From Palsa-883 sp963847615 (GTDB lineage Bacteria > Pseudomonadota > Alphaproteobacteria > Acetobacterales > Acetobacteraceae): a stretch of DNA of 64,000 bases. The translations under genes and the position numbers were made by a program. The notes below the pieces were generated by a model. The model did not search any database, was not told where the DNA came from, and saw only the letters and a list, made by a program, of their open reading frames with translations. This document shows positions 57,143 to 64,000 of the stretch, piece by piece. The stretch spans positions 1-64,000 of the forward strand of contig CAWKAN010000029.1 in NCBI GenBank assembly GCA_963847615.1, written 5' to 3'. Position 1 is the first letter of the stretch. Every line of letters starts with the position of its first letter.

Positions 57143-59069
57143 TCACTGACAGGCCAAACACTCCTCATAATCCGTCGTCGCACCCACCCCAGCGGCAGCC
57201 ACCAACGGCAACTGCGCCTGGCCGTCATTCGCCGGCACGCCCATCACCCCGGTGAACGCCGTCGGTGCCACCGCCTTCTCGCTCACGTTGTCGGCCCGCG
57301 CGATCGACAGGCTGCGGCAGTAGTACAGCGACTTCACCCCCCGCTTCCACGCCATGAAATGGATCTGGTGCAGGTCCCGCTTGCTCACGTTCGCGGGCAG
57401 AAAAACATTCACCGACTGGCTCTGGCAGACGAACGCCGCGCGATCCGCCGCATGCTCGACGATCCAGCGCTGATCCAGCTCGAACGCGGTCTTGTAGACC
57501 GCCTTCTCCTGCTCGCTCAAAAAATCCAGGTGCTGCACGCTGCCCTTGGTCAGGGTGATCGACGACCACACCTCGTCGGTGTCCATCCCCTTCGCGGCCA
57601 GCAGCATCTGCAGATGCCGGTTGCGCACCGAAAAACTGCCCGACAGCGTCTTCTGCAAGAACACGTTCGCCGCGATCGGCTCGATCCCCGGGCTGGAATT
57701 CCCCGCGATGATCGAGATCGACGCCGTCGGCGCGATCGACAGCTTGTGGCTGAACCGCTCCATGATGCCGTACTCGGCGGCATCCGGGCACGGCCCGCGC
57801 TCCTCGGCCAGCAGCAGCGACGCCGCGTCGGCCTGCGCGCGGATGTGCTTGAACATCCGCTTGTTCCACACCTTGGCGATCACGCTCTCCCACGGCACGC
57901 CCTGGGATTGCAGGAACGAGTGGAACCCCATCACCCCCAGCCCGACGCTGCGCTCGCGCATCGCGGCGTATTTCGCCCGCTCCATCCCGGCCGGCGCGCG
58001 GTCGATGAAATCCTGCAGCACGTTGTCGAGGAAGCGCATCACGTCCTCGATGAACAGCCGGATGGTCCTTCCACTCGAACCAGTTCTCCAGGTTCAGCGA
58101 CGACAGGCAGCACACCGCGGTGCGCTGCATGCCGTGCTGGTCCAACCCGGTCGGCAGCGTGATCTCGCTGCACAGGTTCGAGGTCTTCACCTCCAGCCCG
58201 GCCAGCTTGTGATGCTCGGGCCGCGCCCGGTTCACGTGGTCGGAGAACACCAGGTACGGCTCGCCGGTCTCGATCCGCGCGGTCAGGATGCGGATCCACA
58301 GCGCGCGCGCCGAGATCGTGCGCACCGGCGCGCTATCCTTCGGCGAGACCAGCGTCCAGGTCTCGTCCGCCTCGACCGCGCGCATGAAGGCGTCGGAGAC
58401 CAGGATGCCGTGGTGCAGGTTCAGCGCCTTGCGATTCGGATCGCCCCCGGTCGGCCGGCGGATCTCGATGAACTCCTCGATCTCCGGATGCCAGACCGGC
58501 AGGTAGACCGCCGCCGAGCCGCGCCGCAGCGAGCCTTGCGAGATCGCCAGCGTCAGGCTGTCCATCACCCGGATGAACGGGATCACCCCGGAGGTCTTCC
58601 CCACCGCGCCCACCCGCTCGCCGATCGAGCGCAGGTTGCCCCAGTACGAGCCGATGCCGCCGCCCTTCGACGCCAGCCAGACATTCTCGTTCCACAGCCC
58701 GACGATGCCGTCCAGGCTGTCCGACGCCTCGTTCAGGAAGCAGGAGATCGGCAGGCCGCGCTGGGTGCCGCCGTTCGACAGCACCGGCGTCGCCGGCATG
58801 AACCACAGCTTGCTCATGTAGTCGTACAGCCGCTGGGCATGCGCCGTGTCGTCGCCGTAGTAGCTGGCGACGCGGGCGAACAGGTCCTGGAACTCCTCGC
58901 CCGGCATCAGGTAGCGGTCGGACAGGGTGGCGCGGCCGAACTCGGTCAGCAGCGCGTCGCGCGAGCGATCGACGTGAACCTGGTAGCGCCCTGGCATCTG
59001 CACGGCATCGAGCACGTTGGTTTCCCCCACCACGTCCGAGCCCCCTGGCCCGGATCCAGCAGCGCCCAT
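57143..59069 (-). CDS. nrdA: Ribonucleoside-diphosphate reductase alpha subunit, with internal frameshift
   Basis: The protein of about 640 residues reduces ribonucleotides. It lacks an N-terminal ATP-cone. Motifs: PATPVLSNGGTQRGLPISCF, SKGGGIGSYWGNLRSIGERV, the active-site NLCSEITLPT, IAPTASISIIAGNSSPGIEP, VNVFLPANVSKRDLHQIHFM and a C-terminal YEECLACQ redox pair. The frame breaks near 58065: WFEWKDHP should be followed by LFIEDVMRFLDNVLQDFIDR, but one extra base in CCGGCTGTTC shifts it. nrdB is not adjacent. As with pheT, this may be a sequencing indel. A class II (B12) enzyme is less likely given the size and tail. Confidence 0.88.
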
Positions 59070-59098
59070 TATCGGTCCCGACCGAGGCGCTTCGTCAA

Positions 59099-59368
59099 CT
59101 AGATATAGGCGGTCTTCCCGCTACGGTCCCACAACATACCCGATTGTGGCGTGCTCGCCACAATACGACCGAACGCCTCGAAACCCAACTCGTCGATCGC
59201 CGGATGTGGCGATTCGTCCAGCCGATCCCAAGGGAGCCGGCGCGGAGTCGTGTCGATTCCTCTCCCCCGCCCGCGACCCAGGACGCTGCCGCGCGTCCCC
59301 CTGACCCGGATTTCTCCCCCTGTCGCGGGTGCCGGCTCGGTGCTTGCCGCGCGCGCCGATAGCACCAT
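59099..59368 (-). CDS. Possible small hypothetical protein
   Basis: An open frame of 89 residues ends PWDRLDESPHPAIDELGFEA then FGRIVASTPQSGMLWDRSGK and TAYI. The C-terminal half has normal amino-acid composition and could be a conserved small protein, but the N-terminal half is low complexity and no family is recognised. It lies upstream of nrdA on the same strand. Confidence 0.3.
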   Translation of the reverse strand: MVLSARAASTEPAPATGGEIRVRGTRGSVLGRGRGRGIDTTPRRLPWDRLDESPHPAIDELGFEAFGRIVASTPQSGMLWDRSGKTAYI

Positions 59369-59490
59369 CGGGCGGTTTTCGCGCCCGGCAAATCCCCCCT
59401 GTCGCGGCGACGGCGCGACCCCCGCCCATGGGATCGTCGGGCAGGCCAAGGCCCGTCGCCAGCATCCCGCGAGAGGGTGCGACGGCCGGG

Positions 59491-61158
59491 TCAGGACGCC
59501 GCCCGCAACCGGCTGGCCAGCAGCTCCCCCTGCCCCTCCAGCACCGGATAGGCCGCGGCGGCGACCAGGTGGGAATTCAGCCGTTTGAACTCGCGCAGCA
59601 GGTCGAGGTGCAGCACCGCGCCTGCGACGGCGTCGTCCCCCTGGTTCGACCGGGCGCGCAACCCGGCGAAATGCGCCGTGGTGGCGCCCGCCTCCAGCTC
59701 GCGGAACGCCTCCTTCTCCGCCACCAGCAGCCGCGCGGCGCGGGCGTCCTCGGTCATGAACACCGCCGCGGCGGCGCGCGCGGTGGCGGCGAGGCGCTCC
59801 AGCAGCCGCCGCGCCTCCTCCTGCTCGGCCGGCGGCGTCGGCAGCCCGCGTTTCAGCCGCTTCGCCAGATGGCCCATCACGTCGCGGTCGATCACGTCGC
59901 CGGCGGCCTCGAAATTCACGGTGAACACCAGGATCTCGTTCAGCCGGCGATGGTCGGCCTCGGTCAGCGCCTCGGGATCCAGTTCGCTCAGGTAGCCGCG
60001 AATCGCCCGGTTCAGCCGGTCCAGCACGTCGTCCAGCCGGCGCACCTCGACCAGGCGGCGGCGATCGGTGGCACCCAGCACCGCGGCGGCGCGCCCGAGC
60101 GTGACCTCCAGCGCGTCGGCCATGCGCAACGCCTCGCGCGCGGCGCCGGCCAGCGCGATGGCCGGGGTCTCCAGCGCCGCGCGGTCCAGGTAGCGCGGGC
60201 GCGACGGATCGGCCGCCGCCTCCCGCGCCGGCAGCAGCCGGCGCAGCAGCGCGGCGAAGGGGCCGAGCGTGGGCAGGAACAGCAGCGCGAGCGCCAGGTT
60301 GAACAGGGTGTGAAAATCCGCCACCGCGCGCGCCGGGTCGGGGTCGAGCCGCACCATCAGCGCGCCGAGCGGCCCCAGCAGCGCCAGCGCCGCCACGCAG
60401 CCCAGCGCCCGGTTCACCAGGTTGCCCAGCGGCAGCCGGCGGGCAACCGGGTCGTCGCCGGCCACGCCCTCCAGCACCGGGTTGACCGCGGTGCCGAGAT
60501 TGGCGCCGAGCACCAGCGCGAAGGCGGCGTCCGGCGGCACCACCCCCTTGCTCGCCAGCGACATCACCAGCAGCACCACCGCGACCGAGGAATGCGCCGC
60601 CCAGGTCAGCGCCGCGGCGAGCAGCACGTCCAGCACCGGCTGGGTGGTGATGGCGCCGAGCACCATGCGCAGGCTGGTGGCGTCCTCGAACGGCGAGATG
60701 GTGCCGACGAGCTGGTGCAGCGCCATCAACACCAATCCGAGGCCGATCGAGACGCGGCCAAGGTCGCGGGTGCGCGCGGCGCCGGCGCGGCGGAACAGCA
60801 GCACGCCGATCAGGATCAAGGCCGGGGCGATGGCCGCGACGTCGAACGATAAAATCTGCACAATCAATGTGGTGCCGACATTTGCTCCGAGCATCACCGC
60901 CAGCGCCGGCACCAGGGCCACCGCGCCCCCGGCGGCGAAACCGGTCACCATCAGGCCGGTCGCGGTGCTGGATTGCAGCACCGCGGTGACGCCGAGGCCG
61001 GCCAGGAACGCCGCCAGCCGATGGGTCAGCGCGGTGCCGAGCAGCCGGCGCAGGTCGGCGCCATAGGCGCGCTGGATGCCGGTCTGCACCATGTGCACAC
61101 CCCACAGCAGCAGTGCGACCGCGCCGGCCAGGTCGAGCAGCGTCCAGGTGGTGTCCAT
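59491..61158 (-). CDS. Na/Pi cotransporter family protein with PhoU-like domain
   Basis: The 555-residue inner-membrane protein has two inverted Na/Pi-cotransporter repeats: AVLQSSTATGLMVTGFAAGG with MLGANVGTTLIVQIL, and AAHSSVAVVLLVMSLAS with LGANLGTAVNPVLEG. A C-terminal cytosolic helical domain (about 340-555) resembles PhoU. It is expected to move phosphate with sodium, although many bacterial members are regulators. The start MDTTWTLLDLAGAVALLLWG is set by the first transmembrane helix; in-frame upstream residues are Arg-rich and unlikely. Confidence 0.92.
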   Translation of the reverse strand: MDTTWTLLDLAGAVALLLWGVHMVQTGIQRAYGADLRRLLGTALTHRLAAFLAGLGVTAVLQSSTATGLMVTGFAAGGAVALVPALAVMLGANVGTTLIVQILSFDVAAIAPALILIGVLLFRRAGAARTRDLGRVSIGLGLVLMALHQLVGTISPFEDATSLRMVLGAITTQPVLDVLLAAALTWAAHSSVAVVLLVMSLASKGVVPPDAAFALVLGANLGTAVNPVLEGVAGDDPVARRLPLGNLVNRALGCVAALALLGPLGALMVRLDPDPARAVADFHTLFNLALALLFLPTLGPFAALLRRLLPAREAAADPSRPRYLDRAALETPAIALAGAAREALRMADALEVTLGRAAAVLGATDRRRLVEVRRLDDVLDRLNRAIRGYLSELDPEALTEADHRRLNEILVFTVNFEAAGDVIDRDVMGHLAKRLKRGLPTPPAEQEEARRLLERLAATARAAAAVFMTEDARAARLLVAEKEAFRELEAGATTAHFAGLRARSNQGDDAVAGAVLHLDLLREFKRLNSHLVAAAAYPVLEGQGELLASRLRAAS

Positions 61159-61487
61159 GCTCAGTATCCCCGTCGGATCGCTACCACCGATCCGGCCCGG
61201 GGGGTGCATGGGATTGTTGCATATGTGCCGGGCCTGGCGGCCCAAGCCGACCGGCCTGGATCGCCTCCCGTCCGCCCGGCCGCAAGAGCCGCCACCGGGT
61301 GCGCGTCGCGGCGACCGGAGCGCGCGCTGCCGGCGCGGACGGGGCGGGGACCGGCAGGGCCGCATGCCGCGGCGGGTCGGCCGAACCGGGCGTCATCCAT
61401 GGGCACGCTTCATTGGCGCCGAGCGGCGAGGCGCATGCAGCCTTGATGTCGCCGCGCCGGTGGCCTAGAACCCGCGCCTTGGCCGCG
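61159..61487. other. Intergenic region
   Basis: Upstream region of the cotransporter and of tRNA-Glu. No gene or repeat recognised; it must hold both promoters. Confidence 0.45.
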
Positions 61488-61563
61488 GTCCCGTTCGTCT
61501 AGAGGCCCAGGACACCGCCCTCTCACGGCGGCAACGCGGGTTCGAAACCCGCACGGGACGCCA
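61488..61563 (+). tRNA. tRNA-Glu (CTC)
   Basis: A 76-nt cloverleaf including CCA: acceptor GTCCCGT pairs with ACGGGAC, anticodon loop CTCTCAC carries CTC, and the T-arm is GCGGGTTCGAAACCCGC. A phage-terminase remnant follows 70 bp downstream, so this gene is a plausible integration site. Confidence 0.97.
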
Positions 61564-61633
61564 AGCGATTTCAGACACTTACCTCGGAACGGGCTGCCTG
61601 ATCGTGGCGCTATCGCCCGGTTTACCAAGAACC

Positions 61634-62026
61634 TTACCAAGAAAGCGGTTTGTGGACGGGGGCGAACCAAGGCGAACGAGGGTGCCAATCAGCCCGCATG
61701 CGCAGCAGGTGCACCGGCTGCGGCTTGCCATCCGGCCCGAACAGATCGCCGATTGTCGAGAACGCGATGGCCCGCAGCTCGCGCGCCCAGTTGTCGGTCG
61801 TCATCTCAGCCAGCTCGGCGACCTTCTGCGCCCGCGCACTCACCAGCTGCCGCACGGCCGGCAAGGCAAGCAACCGAACTGCCTCCCGTTTGGCGTGTTT
61901 GCTGGCGTAGCCGGCGGCCTCCGCACCATTGTGGCCATTGGTCAGATACGCCTCGACGAATAACCGGCGGCGCTCCGCTGTCGCCTGTGCCGACGCGCCG
62001 GCCTTCACGTGTTTGGTCTCGTTCAC
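61634..62026 (-). pseudogene. Phage terminase small subunit, C-terminally altered
   Basis: The first ~105 residues (SAQATAERRRLFVEAYLTNG, HNGAEAAGYASKHAKREAVR, NWARELRAIAFSTIGDLFG and PDGKPQPVHLL) match the Terminase_2 small-subunit family, which recognises phage DNA for packaging. After VHLL the sequence becomes RMRADWHPRSPWFAPVHKPL and stops, unlike the family, so the tail is probably replaced by recombination. No large terminase, portal or capsid gene follows: it is a prophage remnant beside tRNA-Glu. Confidence 0.75.
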
Positions 62027-62170
62027 GAGGAAATCCCCCCGCGGTTGGCCCCGGTAGGCAGGTCTTGCACCATCGGCCAGTGCTTCGGCGGAACCCGATC
62101 CAGCAACCGGCCGAGTGCATCTGCGATCGCGCGAGGGTCGTCCTTGCGGCCGTCTGCGAGGAACCCGTGG
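62023..62170 (-). pseudogene. Small phage-related fragment
   Basis: The frame reads HGFLADGRKDDPRAIADALG then RLLDRVPPKHWPMVQDLPTG and ANRGGISS, stopping next to the terminase start. It looks like the 3' end of a small gene of the same prophage, joined to an IS3 OrfA start. Function unknown. Confidence 0.4.
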
Positions 62171-62180
62171 GCGACCAGGA

Positions 62181-62282
62181 CTGCTGGGCTAAGTCGGCCA
62201 GCGTCTTCTCGCCCTTGAGGGCGGCCAAAGCCACCTTCGCCTTGAAGGCAGGGGGGTGGTTCCGGCGGGTCCGCTTCGTCAT
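62181..62282 (-). pseudogene. 5' end of an IS3-family OrfA
   Basis: MTKRTRRNHPPAFKAKVALA then ALKGEKTLADLAQQ is the start of an IS3-type OrfA. After 34 residues the frame fuses to the phage fragment. Upstream, GTGGCCGGGAAAATCTGCAC (62352-62371 on the minus strand) looks like the left end of this IS copy. Confidence 0.7.
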
Positions 62283-62365
62283 GTGCTCTCCTGTTCGGCG
62301 GCCATCCTCGCCGCTCTCAGGCAGATATTCCACTTATCGCATTGTGCAGATTTTCCCGGCCACCT

Positions 62366-62786
62366 CTGATCGACCGCGATGAACACCGCCGCCGGGCGTT
62401 CGCCGGTGAACGCGGTCGTCAGATCGGGGCCCGGCCTGGTGTCTACGGTATCGGGGATGATGGTGCCGTCATAGTTGCGTGGCCCGTGTGGGGAGCCGAC
62501 CCGCCCAAGCGCCAGCAGGTCATTCTCGCGCATCACCCGGAGCAAACGACGCAACGACGTGCGGCTGCCTGCAAAGCGCAGCCGTGCCCAGACCTTGCGA
62601 TGGCCCTCGCCGTGGAACGGGCTGGCGGCGAGAACGGCGCGAATTTCCGTCGTCACCGTCGCATCGGACATCGGCCCCATTGGCCCGCGCCGTCCCGGCG
62701 GAGTATCGGGCGGTGGAGCCCGATGGCGATAAACCCCGGATCGGGCAAGGCGCCAGACGCGGCAAACCCGGTGCGGTTCATTCATG
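62366..62786 (-). pseudogene. IS3-family OrfB fragment
   Basis: The frame MNEPHRVCRVWRLARSGVYR ... VRAVLAASPFHGEGHRKVW-type block, LLRVMRENDLLALGRVGSPH and GERPAAVFIAVDQ is the N-terminal half of an IS3 integrase-type OrfB, ending after the second catalytic strand region. It is cut exactly where the left end of another IS copy begins, indicating insertion of one related element into another and later loss of the remainder. Confidence 0.72.
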
Positions 62787-63014
62787 GAACGCTCGCTTGG
62801 AAAAAGAGCGTGAAAAATGTGCCGCCTGAGTGCTATTGGTGGCCGCCTGGCAAACGGCACGGTGCGGAGGTCGCGTACCGTGCCGACCTGTATCGAAGTC
62901 CCTCGCACGATGGCGTTTTGTGCGCGACGTTCGGGCGCCTCCCGGATATACGTGTCGTTGTCCAGCACCGCCGTGAGCGGCTGCAGACGGCGTCGGGGGA
63001 CGCGAGGGGAGGGC

Positions 63015-64000
63015 ATGGGGGGCAAGGTACGAGGGCAGATGGCCTGGCTGCCCGAGGCGCTGCGGGGGCGCGCGATGCTGCTGTCGCGAACCGCCCTGGG
63101 AACCGTCGCGAGCCTCCTTCTTGCCAGCCCCGGTCGGGCGCAGCCGGCGCCGAACGCGCGCCCGAGCGGGGGCGTGGTCACGGCGGGCAGTGCGACGATC
63201 GGTAGCAGCCCGAGCACGACGACGATCACCCAGAGCAGCCAGCTTGCGGCGATCAACTGGCAGAGTTTCGATGTCGGCGCGCAGCAGACGGTGGATTTCG
63301 TGCAGCCGTCGTCGTCGGCGATGGCGCTGAACCGGGTGATCGGTCCGAACCCGTCGCAGATCGCCGGGCGGATCGACGCCAACGGGCAGATCATCCTGAT
63401 CAACCAGTCCGGGGTGATCTTCTACCAGGGGGCGCAGGTGAACAGCGCCGGGCTGATCGTCTCGGCGGCGGGGATGAGCGACGCCAACTTCATGGCCGGC
63501 AAGCTGGTGTTCGACCAGCCGGCGCAGCCGAACGCGGCGGTGGTGAACCAGGGAACGCTGACGGTGACGCAGGCGGGCCTGGCGGCGCTGGTGGCGCCGC
63601 AGGTGGCGAATTCGGGGGTGATCACCGCGAAGCTGGGCCATGTGGTGCTGGCCGGGGCGGAGACGGCGACGCTGGACCTGTATGGCGACGGGCTGGTGTC
63701 GCTGGATGTGACCAACGAGGTGACGCAGGCGCCGACCGGGCCAGACGGCAAGCCGGTGACGGCGCTGGTGACCAACAGCGGGGTGATCCGGGCGGACGGC
63801 GGGACGGTGCAGCTCACCGCGCGCGAGGCGGACGGGCTGGTGCAGACCCTGGTGCAGGCGGGCGGCACGATCACGGCGAACAGCGTGGGCGCGAAGACCG
63901 GGACGATCGTGCTGGGCGGGCTGGGCGGCTCGATCGTGCTGACCGGGGATGTCTCGGCCGACGGCAGTGCGCCGGGCAGCACCGGCGGTCAGGTGCAGGT
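63015..64000 (+). CDS. Filamentous haemagglutinin-type two-partner-secretion exoprotein, 5' part
   Basis: The frame is open from the ATG at 63015 to the window end (at least 328 residues). A long signal peptide (about 1-43, with LLSRTALGTVASLLLASPGR and AQPAP) is followed by the TPS secretion domain: TITQSSQLAAINWQSFDVGA, VDFVQPSSSAMALNRVIG, IAGRIDANGQIILINQSGVI (the NPNGIxF-like element) and FYQGAQVNSAGLIVSAAGMS. Repetitive beta-helix sequence then begins. It is exported by a TpsB/FhaC porin, whose gene is not in the window. Adhesion or contact-dependent toxin delivery are the usual roles. Confidence 0.9.
   Translation, partial: MGGKVRGQMAWLPEALRGRAMLLSRTALGTVASLLLASPGRAQPAPNARPSGGVVTAGSATIGSSPSTTTITQSSQLAAINWQSFDVGAQQTVDFVQPSSSAMALNRVIGPNPSQIAGRIDANGQIILINQSGVIFYQGAQVNSAGLIVSAAGMSDANFMAGKLVFDQPAQPNAAVVNQGTLTVTQAGLAALVAPQVANSGVITAKLGHVVLAGAETATLDLYGDGLVSLDVTNEVTQAPTGPDGKPVTALVTNSGVIRADGGTVQLTAREADGLVQTLVQAGGTITANSVGAKTGTIVLGGLGGSIVLTGDVSADGSAPGSTGGQVQ

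Overview
The window is GC-rich DNA from an alphaproteobacterium, most likely Rhodospirillales and probably Acetobacteraceae. This is inferred from the rRNA operon order (16S, tRNA-Ile, tRNA-Ala, 23S, 5S, tRNA-fMet), from housekeeping blocks such as rpmI-rplT-pheS-pheT, and from the protein types. I could not run a database search.

Layout. 0-1.3 kb: an IS110-type transposase broken by a frameshift. 1.6-7.7 kb: an SDR-amidase pair, glycerol kinase (glpK), an EthD-like protein and a secreted phospholipase B-like hydrolase. 8-10.2 kb: an IS1380 scrap, a frameshifted M20-type amidohydrolase and the first of five large palindromic repeats. 10.2-11.0 kb: DUF1178 and glutaredoxin. 11.0-20.7 kb: an accessory island holding a decayed GxxExxR gene inside 37-bp inverted repeats, a 5-kb decayed nuclease-STAND NTPase (probably an extinct defence gene), a lineage-specific hypothetical and a sulfotransferase between two copies of a second repeat family. 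20.7-24.0 kb: comF, a four-domain rhodanese and a SAM methyltransferase.

24.0-31.5 kb: a transposase fragment, tRNA-fMet and the rRNA operon on the minus strand. Its 23S gene carries a 442-bp intervening sequence that encodes a four-helix-bundle (S23-type) protein. 31.8-36.5 kb: nucleotide-sugar epimerase, sedoheptulose-7-phosphate isomerase (gmhA) and a tandem pair of FMN-dependent alpha-hydroxy-acid dehydrogenases. 36.9-45.9 kb: SMP-30/gluconolactonase, 3-oxoadipyl-CoA thiolase, a family-5 solute-binding protein, an M20 amidohydrolase, an ORF-less group II intron, NIPSNAP and 3-hydroxybutyrate dehydrogenase, interspersed with further palindromic repeats. The catabolic genes suggest scavenging of organic acids, aromatics and amino-acid derivatives.

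45.9-52.2 kb: dapB, then a translation cluster rpmI-rplT-(membrane protein plus two tiny Pro-rich paralogues)-pheS-pheT. 52.2-57.1 kb: a scrap yard with a methyltransferase/SDR fusion remnant, NTF2-like protein, serine recombinase, IS66 fragment, complete IS3 element and DUF2971 protein. 57.1-61.2 kb: class I ribonucleotide reductase alpha subunit and a Na/Pi cotransporter. 61.5-64.0 kb: tRNA-Glu followed by phage-terminase and IS fragments, then the start of a filamentous-haemagglutinin-type exoprotein running off the end.

The most unusual feature is the repeat family: five ~285-bp intergenic elements, each with a 114-120-bp nearly perfect palindrome. The arms differ between copies but stay complementary within each copy. 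Caution: single frameshifts occur in pheT and in the ribonucleotide reductase gene, both normally essential, so some apparent pseudogenes may reflect indel errors in the sequence.
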